DNA from: DATFNI01 sp963712305
Lineage (GTDB): Bacteria > Bacteroidota > Rhodothermia > Balneolales > DATFMH01
Reading direction: 5' to 3'
DNA: 64,000 bases
NCBI GenBank assembly: GCA_963712305.1
Contig: CAVQHI010000002.1
Span: 62,001-126,000 of the forward strand
Part shown: piece after piece, positions 1-8,521 of the stretch
How the letters are laid out: each line of letters starts with the position of its first letter
Position numbering within the stretch: the stretch's first letter is position 1
Notes under the pieces: generated by a model
The model's database searches: none
Seen by the model: the letters and a program-made list of their open reading frames with translations, nothing else
Told to the model about the DNA's origin: nothing
Made by a program: the position numbers and the translations under genes

Positions 1-2
1 TC

Positions 3-572
3 GCTTCTTTGCTGTTGACGGGTGTATTCGTATTTCCATTGTGGAAAATACACCTCCAGGCTCCGCAATATCCGGAAGGTCTTGGTATGAATATCTGGAT
101 CAATACGGTAAAAGGTGCCCAACCGCATAATATCTCTACGATAAATGATTTGAATCATTATATCGGGATGAAAAAGATTACACCGGATGCCATACCCGAA
201 CTAAAAGTGATGCCCTACATCATACTTTTCTTTCTCATTACCGGGATCGGCATTGCCTTGATTGGGAAACGATCTCTGGTATTGGGTTGGGTTATTGGTA
301 TTATCATGCTCGCGGCAGGAGGACTGGCCGACTTCTATAAGTGGGGTTACGATTACGGGCATAATCTGGATCCAACTGCAGCTATCAAAATACCAGGCAT
401 GTCGTACCAGCCGCCGTTAATTGGTACCGAGCAGTTATTGAACATCAGGGCCACATCCTATCCGGCTATTGGAGCTTTCGTCATTGGCCTGGCTGTGCTC
501 ATCGCTGCCTATGTTTGGTATAGTGAGAAACATGGCAAACCGGCGAAGAACACACTGAAACTGACGAACTGA
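3..572 (+). CDS. Membrane protein of nos (nitrous oxide reductase) cluster, 5'-partial
   Basis: The frame is open to the left window edge, so the N-terminus is missing; the first visible start-like codon is TTG at 9. The visible 187 residues begin with one hydrophobic segment, then a soluble part containing LNHYIGMKKI and PELKVMPY, then three more hydrophobic stretches (about residues 67-85, 88-105 and 152-170) and a charged tail. The combination 'NHYIGM...PE' resembles the unnamed conserved membrane protein found in clade II nos clusters of Bacteroidota, and the gene sits 80 bp upstream of nosD in the same direction. A role in copper delivery to, or electron transfer for, NosZ is inferred from context only. 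nosZ and nosL, if present, lie upstream of the window. Confidence 0.6.
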   Translation, partial: ASLLLTGVFVFPLWKIHLQAPQYPEGLGMNIWINTVKGAQPHNISTINDLNHYIGMKKITPDAIPELKVMPYIILFFLITGIGIALIGKRSLVLGWVIGIIMLAAGGLADFYKWGYDYGHNLDPTAAIKIPGMSYQPPLIGTEQLLNIRATSYPAIGAFVIGLAVLIAAYVWYSEKHGKPAKNTLKLTN

Positions 573-652
573 AACTGTTACTATGGGTTTCTTTAAGGGA
601 TATAGGGGTAAAAAAAGATAATATGATGAGTCAGTTCGGTAGGATATAAAAC

Positions 653-1954
653 ATGAGTCATTCAAAATCATCAATGCTAATCCTTGCTGTAATGTTCTTT
701 CTGAGCAGCCCGGTGTTTGCCAAAGATATTGTTGTGGACCAAAGCGGACCGGTACGGACTATCACCCAGGCATTGAAAATGGCTCACGCCGGTGATCGCA
801 TTATAATAACAGCGGGCACTTACCGGGAGAAGCAGATTACTGTAAACCAATCAGTTACTCTTATTGGCAGAAATCATCCGGTAATCGATGGGGAGGGCAA
901 ATACCAAATTCTTTATGTAACGGCTGACAGTGTTACCATTGAAGGCATAACGTTTGAGAACGCCGGAATTAGTTATGTGCACGACAACGCCGCTATAAAG
1001 ATGAACAGAGTGACAGGCGGAGTGATCCGACATAACCGGCTGATCAACAATTTCTTCGGTATCTATCTGGCTAAATCGCATGATTGTCTTATTGATAGCA
1101 ACACGGTGATTAATCATGCCATTAGCGAGACGGCATCGGGCGGTGGAGTACATTTATGGAATTGTGACCATATCACCGTTTCCAACAACTATCTCCGGGG
1201 GAATCGTGACGGGATATACTTTGAGTTTGTAAACCACAGCAGGGTGGAGCATAACCTGAGTGAAAAGAATATCCGGTATGGGTTGCACCTGATGTATTCC
1301 AACTATGACACCTATCGGTACAATGATTTTAAAGACAACCGGGCAGGTGGTGTAGTCATGTACAGCAATTACATTACGGTCCTGCATAATACATTTGAAC
1401 ACAACTGGGGACCCAGCAAGGATGGTGTGTTACTAAAAGAACTGAACCACGGCACAATACGCCATAACAAGTTCTATCAAAATACAACGGCCATTTATTC
1501 GGAGGGGTCAAATTACGTGCGGATTGAGGACAACGACTTAATCGAAAACGGCTGGGGAGTGAATATCATGTCGAATTCAATGCACGATGTGTTTACCAGG
1601 AACAATTTTATGAATAACACGTTCGATGTCGCCACCAGCGGACAGCGCAACTATAACACATTTACACAAAATTACTGGTCGGCATATCAGGGATACGATA
1701 TTAACAGGGACGGGCTCGGTGACGTCCCTTATCATCCTGTGCGGCTATATGCAGTGGTAGTTTCCCAACAGCCGACCTCGCTGATCCTGCTTCACAGCCT
1801 GTTCGTGCAGGTCCTGGATATAGCAGAAAAAGTGTTTCCCGTGCTGACTCCGGAAACGCTTATTGATTCTAAACCTCTTATGAAACCTTATCATGATACG
1901 ACTGGAAAAGCTGGGCAAATCGTTCAATACACTGCGAGTGCTCAAGGATATTGA
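653..1954 (+). CDS. nosD: NosD, periplasmic copper-site maturation protein for nitrous oxide reductase
   Basis: 433 residues, normal for NosD. An N-terminal signal peptide (about residues 1-23, ending FAKD) is followed by a right-handed parallel beta-helix of the CASH/NosD type with many short N-x-I/G-I turns (for example HNRLINNFFGIYLAKS and NYWSAYQGYDINRDGLGDVPY, a typical NosD end motif). NosD works in the periplasm with the NosFY ABC transporter to load copper-sulfur sites of NosZ. The 3' end overlaps nosF by 62 bp in another frame, which implies translational coupling. The start ATG at 653 lies just before the signal peptide. Function is assigned from family and operon context and is well supported by the nosF and nosY neighbours. 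Confidence 0.9.
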   Translation: MSHSKSSMLILAVMFFLSSPVFAKDIVVDQSGPVRTITQALKMAHAGDRIIITAGTYREKQITVNQSVTLIGRNHPVIDGEGKYQILYVTADSVTIEGITFENAGISYVHDNAAIKMNRVTGGVIRHNRLINNFFGIYLAKSHDCLIDSNTVINHAISETASGGGVHLWNCDHITVSNNYLRGNRDGIYFEFVNHSRVEHNLSEKNIRYGLHLMYSNYDTYRYNDFKDNRAGGVVMYSNYITVLHNTFEHNWGPSKDGVLLKELNHGTIRHNKFYQNTTAIYSEGSNYVRIEDNDLIENGWGVNIMSNSMHDVFTRNNFMNNTFDVATSGQRNYNTFTQNYWSAYQGYDINRDGLGDVPYHPVRLYAVVVSQQPTSLILLHSLFVQVLDIAEKVFPVLTPETLIDSKPLMKPYHDTTGKAGQIVQYTASAQGY

Positions 1955-2606
1955 TCTGGAAATAAAATCGGGGTGTGTTACGGCTATCGTCGGTCCCAAT
2001 GGATCTGGAAAGTCGACCGCCATCAAGTGCATCCTTGGACTGGTGAAACCGGATCACGGATCTGTGATTGTTAATGATCATCGTATCAACGGCGATTGCG
2101 AATACCGGAACGAGATCGGTTACATGGCCCAGATTGCCCATTTTCCGGAAAACCTGAAAGTAAAAAACGTGTTTGATCTGGTTCGTGATATAAGACAGGC
2201 GGAGCCGGGCAGTTTGGATGAGGAGCTCATTGATCGTTTCAAGCTTGGGAAGGAATACGATAAGAAGCTGAAGAATCTATCGGGCGGCAACCGTCAGAAA
2301 GTGAATGCCAGCCTGGCTTTCTTATTCAATCCGGATTTCCTGATCCTTGATGAACCCACAGCAAGCCTTGATCCAGTTGCAAGCCGTATCCTAAAAGAGA
2401 AGATCCATAGAGAAAAGGAGAGTGGGAAAACGATCCTGCTGACCTCACATATTATGAATGAGGTTGAAGAACTGGCAGATGAGATCATATTCCTGCTGGA
2501 GGGCAATGTTATATATCAGGGAAGCAAAGAACGACTTCTGATGACATCCAGGAGGAACGGGCTGGAGCAGGTGATAGCCCATATGATGGAAGGAGCCGCG
2601 GCATGA
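1893..2606 (+). CDS. nosF: NosF, ABC transporter ATP-binding protein for NosZ maturation
   Basis: 237-residue ABC ATPase. Walker A is GPNGSGKST (about residues 34-42), the signature motif is LSGGNRQK, Walker B is FLILDEPTASLDP, and the H-loop is in LLTSHIMNE. This is a complete nucleotide-binding domain with a short tail, smaller than the roughly 300-residue NosF of Pseudomonas. It pairs with the permease NosY (4-bp overlap downstream) and the periplasmic NosD (62-bp overlap upstream); the complex is thought to supply sulfur and/or help load copper into NosZ. Start ATG 1893 gives the canonical MIRLEKLGKSF opening, which is why the long overlap with nosD is accepted. Confidence 0.9.
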   Translation: MIRLEKLGKSFNTLRVLKDIDLEIKSGCVTAIVGPNGSGKSTAIKCILGLVKPDHGSVIVNDHRINGDCEYRNEIGYMAQIAHFPENLKVKNVFDLVRDIRQAEPGSLDEELIDRFKLGKEYDKKLKNLSGGNRQKVNASLAFLFNPDFLILDEPTASLDPVASRILKEKIHREKESGKTILLTSHIMNEVEELADEIIFLLEGNVIYQGSKERLLMTSRRNGLEQVIAHMMEGAAA

Positions 2607-3391
2607 TTACCTTAAAGATCCTTAAATATCAGTTAAAGGACCTGTTAAACAGTAAATGGGTCATTTTTTACGGCTTCTTTTTCCTGCTGACCACGGAGGC
2701 GCTTTTTGACCTTGGCGGTAATCCCGTCAAAACAGCACTTAGCATGATGAGTATCGTGCTGATGATTGTGCCTTTGTTCAGCATCATTGTTGGGGTGATG
2801 TACCTGTATAATTCCCGGGAGTTTGTGGAATTGATGCTCTCGCAACCCATCAGACGTTCTCAGCTCTTTTGGGGGATGTACGGTGGATTGTCGATCTCGC
2901 TGGTTTCCGGATTCCTGATCGGGATGACTTTACCTTTTCTCTGGCATGGCGTTGTCGACGTCCAGGGCTGGAATTACTGGCTGATCCTGTTATCCATGGG
3001 CTCAACCCTTACCCTGATTTTTGTGGCTCTTTCCTTCTGGATAGCGCTGCTTTTCGAAGATCGTTTGAAAGGATTGGCCGGTGTGATTGTTCTCTGGTTA
3101 TTGTTTGGAGTGATCTACGACGGCATTATCCTGTTTCTGGTCTACACTTTCAGCAATTACAGTATGGAGAAGCCGGTCATTGTACTGACCATGTTGAATC
3201 CCATGGATCTGGCGCGCGTGATCATCCTGCTAAAGTTTGATGTCACCACGCTGATGGGATATACCGGGGCCACATTGCAGGCGTTCTTTGGGAACATAAT
3301 GGGTGTTCTGGTCAGCAGTATAGCCATGATCGGTTGGTGGCTGCTCCCTCTTTTTGGCGGCTTTAGGCGATTTGTGAAGAAAGATTTTTAG
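2603..3391 (+). CDS. nosY: NosY, ABC transporter permease for NosZ maturation
   Basis: 262-residue integral membrane protein with about six hydrophobic segments (roughly residues 18-35, 48-70, 92-115, 125-150, 160-185, 235-255) and the ABC-2 permease motif FVELMLSQPIRRSQLFWG in the first cytoplasmic coupling loop. It overlaps nosF by 4 bp (ATGA), so the two are translationally coupled. As in other nos operons it forms the membrane part of NosFY. It is the last gene of the nos run here; a long inverted repeat follows at 3395-3482 and may end transcription. Confidence 0.88.
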   Translation: MITLKILKYQLKDLLNSKWVIFYGFFFLLTTEALFDLGGNPVKTALSMMSIVLMIVPLFSIIVGVMYLYNSREFVELMLSQPIRRSQLFWGMYGGLSISLVSGFLIGMTLPFLWHGVVDVQGWNYWLILLSMGSTLTLIFVALSFWIALLFEDRLKGLAGVIVLWLLFGVIYDGIILFLVYTFSNYSMEKPVIVLTMLNPMDLARVIILLKFDVTTLMGYTGATLQAFFGNIMGVLVSSIAMIGWWLLPLFGGFRRFVKKDF

Positions 3392-3394
3392 AAC

Positions 3395-3482
3395 GCGGAT
3401 AACTCAGATTTTAGAGATTAAGGGGATTAGGTTTGTTGCTTGCCGAACATTGTAGTTTCCCTAATCAATCTGAGTTATCCGC
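3395..3482. repeat. Long hairpin with 16-bp perfect arms downstream of nosY
   Basis: GCGGATAACTCAGATT at 3395-3410 is the exact reverse complement of 3467-3482, with about 56 bp between. It begins 4 bp after the nosY stop codon. There is no T-run, so it is more like a dispersed palindromic element than a classical terminator, though it may shield the 3' end of the nos mRNA. Confidence 0.7.
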
Positions 3483-3512
3483 ATTCCGTTTCCAATCGTA
3501 TATAGCCTTCAT

Positions 3513-3537
3513 CGTCATTCCCGTGAAAATGGGAATC
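3513..3537. repeat. Short dispersed palindrome (TCATTCCC...GGGAAT type), copy 1
   Basis: A 25-bp palindrome reading CGTCATTCCC, a few bases, then GGGAATC. A close copy lies at 59840-59865. With 3395-3482 it fills most of the 318-bp gap between nosY and the DUF488 gene. No coding signal is seen in the rest of that gap. Confidence 0.6.
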
Positions 3538-3709
3538 TCTGAAAGTGCCAACGTTTTGAACCGTTGTCCTGACGTATTGGGATGATCCCGGAATGGCGGA
3601 CCGGCCACATGGAATTTTTAAACATCGATATATCATTTACTTGGTTGATGTTTATTCGTTTTATGACAGAATTTTGAAAAATGCGAACAGTCAATAAAAA
3701 TCAGATATC

Positions 3710-4057
3710 ATGATTAAGATCAAACGTGTTTACGACGATCCGGAAGATGACGACGGCAAGCGTTACCTGATCGACCGATTATGGCCAAGGGGTATGAAGA
3801 AAGAGGATCTGAAGATGGATAAATGGCTCAAACAGATAGCACCTTCATCAGATCTTCGCAAGTGGTTCAATCATGAAAAACCTAAGTGGGGAGAGTTCAC
3901 GCACGCATATCAAAGCGAGCTGGAGAGGAATGAGGCCTGGAAGCTACTTGCAGAAGAAGCAAAAAGTGAAAATGTGACCTTGCTATATGCAGCAAGGGAC
4001 CGGGAACATAATCACGCAATTGTACTGAAGGACTTTTTGGATGATAGGATTGGTTAA
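3710..4057 (+). CDS. DUF488 family protein
   Basis: 115 residues, the full length of the YeaO-like DUF488 family. Family hallmarks are visible: IKRVYDDP at the start, GKRYLIDRLWPRG at about residues 17-29, DLRKWFNHE in the centre and TLLYAARDREHNHA near the end. Biochemical function is unknown; members are often found beside nitrogen-oxide, heme or stress genes. It stands alone, 318 bp after nosY and 81 bp before a cupin gene in the same direction. Confidence 0.85.
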   Translation: MIKIKRVYDDPEDDDGKRYLIDRLWPRGMKKEDLKMDKWLKQIAPSSDLRKWFNHEKPKWGEFTHAYQSELERNEAWKLLAEEAKSENVTLLYAARDREHNHAIVLKDFLDDRIG

Positions 4058-4138
4058 CATATACCGACGGAATTAGATAAATTTTTACAAAAACTAAATT
4101 TATCCAGATTATAAACACTATAGTAAAAAGGGATTCTG

Positions 4139-4459
4139 ATGAAAGACGCATTGTATATTACCCATATATCAAATTATATTAAAGATGAACAGATGGAAGA
4201 CAGGTCAAGTGAGGTAATCACAAAGAAAGAAACGGTGAATACAGTAATGATGTCCATGCCGGCTGGAGATTCATTGCCACAGCATAAAACCACTCATCCA
4301 ACCATTGTTCATTTTCTCACCGGCACCGGTTCGATGAACCTTGATGGGAAGGTACAGGAAGTTAATCCTGGTTCATGGATTTATATGCCGGCCGAATTTG
4401 CTCATTCAGTCTCAGCAGAAGAAGACCTGAATTTTTTACTTTATGTGATCAAGCAATAA
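4139..4459 (+). CDS. Small cupin-domain protein
   Basis: 106 residues forming one cupin beta-barrel: motif 1 is around SLPQHKTTHPTIVHFLTGTG (about residues 44-63) and motif 2 around GSWIYMPAEFAHSV (about 79-92). His48, His52 and His90 are candidate metal ligands, although the first motif lacks the usual full HxH-E spacing. It has no signal peptide. Small cupins of this type are common in nitrogen-oxide clusters of denitrifiers, but no substrate can be named. It is convergent with the regulator at 4511-5152. Confidence 0.75.
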   Translation: MKDALYITHISNYIKDEQMEDRSSEVITKKETVNTVMMSMPAGDSLPQHKTTHPTIVHFLTGTGSMNLDGKVQEVNPGSWIYMPAEFAHSVSAEEDLNFLLYVIKQ

Positions 4460-4510
4460 GAATAATTGCCTGATCAGGAAATTGCAGGTTGAAAAATTGG
4501 GTAAACAGTC

Positions 4511-5152
4511 TCATTTTTTTTCTACAAGCTTCATTTGATAGGTGCAGGCGTGGTTGCCATTGGGGATGTAGGTCACACGATCAAGAGTTGCAGAAAAGAA
4601 ATTTTGCAAGAATTGAGCTTCCAGTTTGCAGGGCAGGCGGGTTTCCTTCACGGTGTCGGTAAATGGACAATTACATTCCTCAATAACCAAAGTATCTGAA
4701 TTCGTAACCCGGATTTCGGGCATAAATCCCTGTTCCTCCAGATACTCCTGCAATATTTCGATTTTTGAATTTAGAGTATCGGCCCGTGCACTTTTAAGGC
4801 GGTGCCGGGCCTCAATCGTTCTCTTTTGCCAGAATTCTTTAAAAAAAGAGTTAAGGTAGTCTTCTTTTTCCTGATCTCTCAAATAACTTATCAGCGAGCG
4901 AAGCATCAATCCATCGCTTGATGGGAAAAGCTTATGTCCCGACTCTGTCAATTCAAAAACAAGTTCGGGTCTTCCCCGGCCTTCACGTTTGGAGTAACGC
5001 TGAAGATATCCCTCGAATTCCAGATTTGTGAAATGTTCGCGCAAGGTAGTGCGTGAGAGACCGGTCTGCTTAATAGCTTGATTAAGTGTGATTTGACCAT
5101 TCTTTTTGATGAGCTTCAAAAGATGTTCCCTTGAATCAGACTGTTTCAACAT
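4511..5152 (-). CDS. SufR-like winged-helix regulator with C-terminal cysteine cluster
   Basis: 213 residues. The N-terminal winged helix-turn-helix (about residues 8-75; ITLNQAIKQTGLSRTTLREH is the HTH) is followed by a helical linker and a C-terminal domain with Cys160, Cys162, Cys175 and Cys203 in the pattern CxC...C...C, including C-x12-C and the terminal GNHACTY motif. This matches SufR-type repressors that bind a [4Fe-4S] cluster and sense Fe-S status or redox/NO damage. SufR itself controls suf genes, but no sufBCDS lies here; the divergent neighbours are DUF2249 and DUF59 proteins and an NnrS-like protein, so a role in nitrosative or Fe-S stress control is inferred. The start ATG is at 5152. 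Confidence 0.75.
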   Translation of the reverse strand: MLKQSDSREHLLKLIKKNGQITLNQAIKQTGLSRTTLREHFTNLEFEGYLQRYSKREGRGRPELVFELTESGHKLFPSSDGLMLRSLISYLRDQEKEDYLNSFFKEFWQKRTIEARHRLKSARADTLNSKIEILQEYLEEQGFMPEIRVTNSDTLVIEECNCPFTDTVKETRLPCKLEAQFLQNFFSATLDRVTYIPNGNHACTYQMKLVEKK

Positions 5153-5335
5153 GTCAGGGTAATGTTGGATGGTTGTTTATTTCCTTAAGGGATAATAGGG
5201 AAATTTATGATTATAATTTTAACTAATAAAACCGATTTTATATTTAATAATTGAATTTGAATTCCTATATTCTTTCATGTTAAAAATCTCTCAAAGAAAG
5301 AGTTATTTATAAATTTCAGATAAAATACTACGAAA
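5153..5335. promoter_or_regulatory. Divergent control region between the SufR-like regulator and the DUF2249 gene
   Basis: 183 bp, strongly AT-rich, between divergent start codons. It must carry both promoters and is the expected place for autoregulatory binding by the SufR-like protein. A local near-palindrome (CCTTAAGGGATAATAGGG, about 5182-5199) could be an operator; this is not proven. Confidence 0.45.
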
Positions 5336-5638
5336 ATGAGCGAACTGACTTTGAAAGAACTTGATGTTCGATCCATACCACCTCCCGAGAAACATCCAAC
5401 CATTTTTAAGACATTTGATGCTCTCGCAAAGGATGAAGCATTTGTCTTGATCAATGACCACGATCCGAAGCCTCTGTATTACCAGTTTCATTATGAGCGC
5501 GATGGTGAATTCGACTGGATGTATCTCGAACGTGGTCCGGAAGTATTCCGGGTAAAGATTTCAAAAATAAGTGAAATCGAGGGAGCGGCTGACCGAGATA
5601 TCCCGGAACATAGCTGCGGCTGTGGAGGCAAGCACTAA
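5336..5638 (+). CDS. DUF2249 domain protein
   Basis: 100 residues. The DUF2249 core (TusA-like alpha/beta fold) runs from LKELDVRSIPPPEKHPTIF (about residues 5-23) through FVLINDHDPKPLYYQF (36-51) to DWMYLERGPEVFRVKISK (about 60-77). The C-terminus ends HSCGCGGKH, a metal-binding-like tail. DUF2249 proteins are commonly linked with NO reductase and ScdA/RIC-type Fe-S repair genes. It is the first gene of a probable operon with the DUF59 gene 11 bp downstream, and is divergent from the SufR-like regulator. Confidence 0.85.
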   Translation: MSELTLKELDVRSIPPPEKHPTIFKTFDALAKDEAFVLINDHDPKPLYYQFHYERDGEFDWMYLERGPEVFRVKISKISEIEGAADRDIPEHSCGCGGKH

Positions 5639-5649
5639 TCCGGTTATTC

Positions 5650-5961
5650 GTGGAGATGGAAGTAATACAACAAACGACGCCAAGGCAGGTGGCACATCGT
5701 CTCAAACTGGTGCTTGATCCGGAAGTCGGCATCAACATCGTTGACCTCGGGCTGGTCTATGGAATCATCTGCAAAGAAGCCAATGTTACCGTAACTGTTA
5801 CCATGACCAGCATGGGGTGTCCAATGACTCGTTTTATCAGAATGAGTATAGAAAATGTGTTGTCTAAAATGCCAAATGTCCGGAAAGGCGAAGTTGAGTT
5901 GGTGTGGTCGCCTGCCTGGTCGCCTTCTATGATTAACCCGGTTGTGTTACCTTCAAAATGA
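5650..5961 (+). CDS. DUF59 / MIP18-type metal-sulfur cluster assembly factor (SufT/PaaD-like)
   Basis: 103 residues. Family landmarks are VLDPEVGINIVDLGLVYGI (about residues 21-39) and the conserved cysteine in TMTSMGCPMT. It begins with GTG at 5650, or alternatively ATG at 5656. Proteins of this family assist Fe-S cluster delivery (SufT, PaaD, MIP18). Placement behind a DUF2249 gene and opposite a SufR-like regulator fits Fe-S maturation or repair during nitrosative stress, which is an inference. The next gene starts 102 bp downstream. Confidence 0.85.
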   Translation: MEMEVIQQTTPRQVAHRLKLVLDPEVGINIVDLGLVYGIICKEANVTVTVTMTSMGCPMTRFIRMSIENVLSKMPNVRKGEVELVWSPAWSPSMINPVVLPSK

Positions 5962-6063
5962 TAGCGTTAAAGCCAATTCTGAATTCTGAATTTTGAATTA
6001 ACTCATTACTCCTAACGCTGATTGTTGTTAACCTGTGCACCATAGCATGATTTACAATAGATT

Positions 6064-7155
6064 TTGAAAAAGTTTCAGATACCGGCGGCTTTGTTTGCTA
6101 TGCTTTCGCTTTTTAGTGGAATATGGGGCGGGCTATCACGTATGGGGATGTCGGTCGATATTCCATATCCGAATATGGTGGCGTTTCATGGCGTGTTGAT
6201 GGTCAGTGGTTTTTTGGGAACGGTTATCACCCTGGAGCGATCAGCCGCGCTCGAGTGGGGAGCTGGATATTTTTTTGCATTATTGTCAGGGCTTGGTGCA
6301 TTTATTGTAGGAACAGGATGGGGCATCGAGTCGGGCATGATCATGATTATCGTGGCTGGAATGGGATTGGTCGGGATGTACGTGTTTATTCTATCCCGCC
6401 AGCCGACATGGCACACATTTATAATGTCGCTTGGCGGCATGCTATGGTTCATCGGAGATATCTTTTGGTTGCAGGCGTATCCCTTTGTCTATACGGCAAA
6501 CCTGTGGGCTGGTTTTCTCATTCTAACTGTTGTAGGTGAACGTATCGAGTTATCACGCATGGTCCAGACCAGTGACAGTGAACGCGCCCAGGCGGGAATC
6601 TTATCCATTGTCTTTATGGGTGGTCTTCTAATGCACATTTTATGGACCGGCCTCGGTGTAATTATCGCGGCATTCTCATTGGTTTTACTCGCTGTCTGGC
6701 TCCTGAGAAATGATTTGGCCAGGGTTACTATTAGCCAGACGGAACTCCCAAAATTTATGGCTTATTGCCTCCTGACTGGTTTTGTATGGTTGATTATAGG
6801 AGCGGTGATCAGCGTCTTATACCTGAAGACTCCTGATCACTTGTACTATGATGCTTATCTGCATGCTATCTTTTTGGGATTCATTTTTAGCATGATTTTT
6901 GCTCATGCCCCGGTTATATTTCCAAGTCTGACCGGATGGCAGGTTGGATTTTACGATCGATTTTATCTTCATTATCTATTGCTCCAAGCCTCAATAATAA
7001 TCCGCTTGGCCGGTGACTTTATGGGCGACAGCATGATTCGCGAGCTTGGCGGGATACTTAACGGGACAGCTATTATCATCTTTTTAGTAAGCACGGTTGC
7101 CGCCGTATTCCAGACCAGGCGTTCATTGGCATTAGAAATAGAAGAATCGACATGA
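6064..7155 (+). CDS. NnrS-like polytopic membrane protein
   Basis: 363 residues, almost entirely hydrophobic, with about 10-12 membrane spans. NnrS-type landmarks are MVAFHGVLMVSGFLGTVITL (about residues 39-58) followed by ERSAAL, and the late HAIFLGFIFSMIFAHAPVI segment, both with conserved membrane histidines. NnrS proteins are heme- and copper-containing membrane proteins that relieve nitrosative stress. The start is TTG at 6064 with no strong ribosome site. The stop overlaps the next gene by 4 bp. A more distant member of a heme-copper-like 'membrane protein of unknown function' family is the alternative. Confidence 0.7.
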   Translation: MKKFQIPAALFAMLSLFSGIWGGLSRMGMSVDIPYPNMVAFHGVLMVSGFLGTVITLERSAALEWGAGYFFALLSGLGAFIVGTGWGIESGMIMIIVAGMGLVGMYVFILSRQPTWHTFIMSLGGMLWFIGDIFWLQAYPFVYTANLWAGFLILTVVGERIELSRMVQTSDSERAQAGILSIVFMGGLLMHILWTGLGVIIAAFSLVLLAVWLLRNDLARVTISQTELPKFMAYCLLTGFVWLIIGAVISVLYLKTPDHLYYDAYLHAIFLGFIFSMIFAHAPVIFPSLTGWQVGFYDRFYLHYLLLQASIIIRLAGDFMGDSMIRELGGILNGTAIIIFLVSTVAAVFQTRRSLALEIEEST

Positions 7156-7706
7156 GACATACGCTATATATTATCAACGTCTACATTCATATTCTCTCGG
7201 CCATGATGTGGATTGGGGGAATCCTGTTTATGGTTTTCGTCATTGTCCCAATTCTCCGCAAGCTTGAAGTAAAAAGTCAGGCCCCGACACATCAAAAATC
7301 AAATCAAAAAGAGTCGGGGCAGGCGGCGATGATAGTGCATAAAGTGGGAGTGCAGTTTCGTTTGGTTGGATGGATTGCACTTTTACTGCTGTTGGTGACC
7401 GGGATCTTAAACCTTGGCTTTCGCGGTTATCACTGGGCTGATTTCTTCAACGGCAATCTGTGGCAGGGTGATTTTGGCCATAACCTGGCCATCAAGCTGG
7501 CATGCGTCACTGTCATTTATCTGATCAGTGCGTTTCATGATTTCTACATCGGACCCAAAGCCACCGAATTGTGGCAGCAAAAACCGGATGACCCGGAAGT
7601 CAAAAAACTGAGACGTCAGGCAGGACTCATCGGGCGGCTAAACCTGGTACTTGGACTCGTCGTCGTCTTCGAAGCCGTTATGATGGTCCGGGGAGCCATT
7701 TTTTAA
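7152..7706 (+). CDS. CopD-like membrane protein
   Basis: 184 residues with about four spans (7-30, 73-92, 118-138, 160-180). The opening IHILSAMMWIGGILFMVFV, with a His in the first helix followed by W-I-G-G, is the CopD/PcoD-type signature also seen in YhjD/DUF2269 relatives. The charged loop at about residues 37-62 looks low-complexity. The 4-bp overlap with the NnrS-like gene implies an operon and probably shared function in copper or heme chemistry at the membrane. The substrate is not determinable from sequence. Confidence 0.6.
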   Translation: MRHTLYIINVYIHILSAMMWIGGILFMVFVIVPILRKLEVKSQAPTHQKSNQKESGQAAMIVHKVGVQFRLVGWIALLLLLVTGILNLGFRGYHWADFFNGNLWQGDFGHNLAIKLACVTVIYLISAFHDFYIGPKATELWQQKPDDPEVKKLRRQAGLIGRLNLVLGLVVVFEAVMMVRGAIF

Positions 7707-7736
7707 AGTGATTATAAGCAATAGCGATTTGAACTG

Positions 7737-8060
7737 TTTAATTTCCTCCCTTGAGGGAGGTGTAGGTGGGTGTTAACCGAGCGTCTGTTCATGCAACAAG
7801 CGATTTATAATGAAACACTGTGAACACCCCCTAAAAGTTCCCCGAAAGCTTTCGGGGGACTTTGTAAACCAAAACACAAGGATGTCATCCTGAAGTTGTC
7901 CGCCGCGGCGGATAAAGCAGGATCTCGTTTAGCATCTGGCAGCGATCGTTCAACTTGTCGGCGAGATCCTACTTTTTCCAATAAATTGGAAAAAATCAGG
8001 ATGACTGTGGCAGTCGTGACGCTTGGCAAACACCCCTGTGGTCCCCTCAAGGGGACAGAA
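7737..8060. repeat. Mosaic of short palindromic repeats in the 388-bp gap after the CopD-like gene
   Basis: No gene is seen. The stretch holds several self-complementary blocks: CTCCCTTGAGGGAG (about 7745-7758), GTTCCCCGAAAGCTTTCGGG (about 7839-7858), CCGCCGCGGCGG (about 7901), paired 'agGATCTCG / CGAGATCC' arms spanning about 7920-7970, TTTCCAATAAATTGGAAA and GTCCCCTCAAGGGGAC (about 8040-8055). A relative of the 'gaggtgtaggtgggt' phrase recurs near 59715. This looks like dispersed REP-like DNA separating two transcription units. Confidence 0.6.
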
Positions 8061-8094
8061 AACATCGGAACAACAAATCATTAAATGATCAATC

Positions 8095-8517
8095 ATGCCG
8101 ACACTCAGCAGATGGTACATAAAATCAGGTATTCTATGGCTGGTGATAGCACTGGGTTTGTGGGTGGTTTCTGAAATTCCCGGTCTGCAGTCGTTATTCT
8201 CTTTTTGGATCCCCTCGATTTTTCATTTGATTACGGTTGGCTGGATCACACAGCTCATATTCGGTGTAGCCTGGTGGATGTTCCCGCGTTATACAAAAGA
8301 GAATCCCAGGGGACACGAATGGATGGGCTGGATGACATTTGGTGCACTGAATGCCGGTGTACTCCTTCGTCTGGTGTCGGAACCCTTTGCCATGAATCAT
8401 AGCAAGGGCGGTTTTTTAATGTGGATTCTCTTGCTGGCCGCCTTTTCACAGTGGCTGGCTGCTGTCCTGTTCATTCTGAATACCTGGAAGAGACTCGAAC
8501 CGAGAAAGAAGAGATAG
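8095..8517 (+). CDS. Small 4-TM protein A (heme-copper-oxidase-like half), paralogue of next gene
   Basis: 140 residues with four membrane helices. Conserved-looking motif: FHLITVGWITQLIFGVAWWM followed by FPRY, in TM2 to the next loop, with a single membrane histidine in the FH pair. The neighbouring 138-residue protein shows the same plan (VHIECMIIGFIMNLVLGTAY then WIFPRY), so the two arose by duplication and are 4 bp apart. The pattern resembles one part of subunit-I-type heme proteins and NnrS relatives found beside nitric oxide reductase genes. A paired His-ligated cofactor is a hypothesis only. Confidence 0.6.
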   Translation: MPTLSRWYIKSGILWLVIALGLWVVSEIPGLQSLFSFWIPSIFHLITVGWITQLIFGVAWWMFPRYTKENPRGHEWMGWMTFGALNAGVLLRLVSEPFAMNHSKGGFLMWILLLAAFSQWLAAVLFILNTWKRLEPRKKR

Positions 8518-8521
8518 TATC

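Noticed and set aside
851..1153. Minus-strand 100-codon frame inside nosD
   Set aside because: It is an antisense shadow of nosD with no start signal and no recognisable domain.
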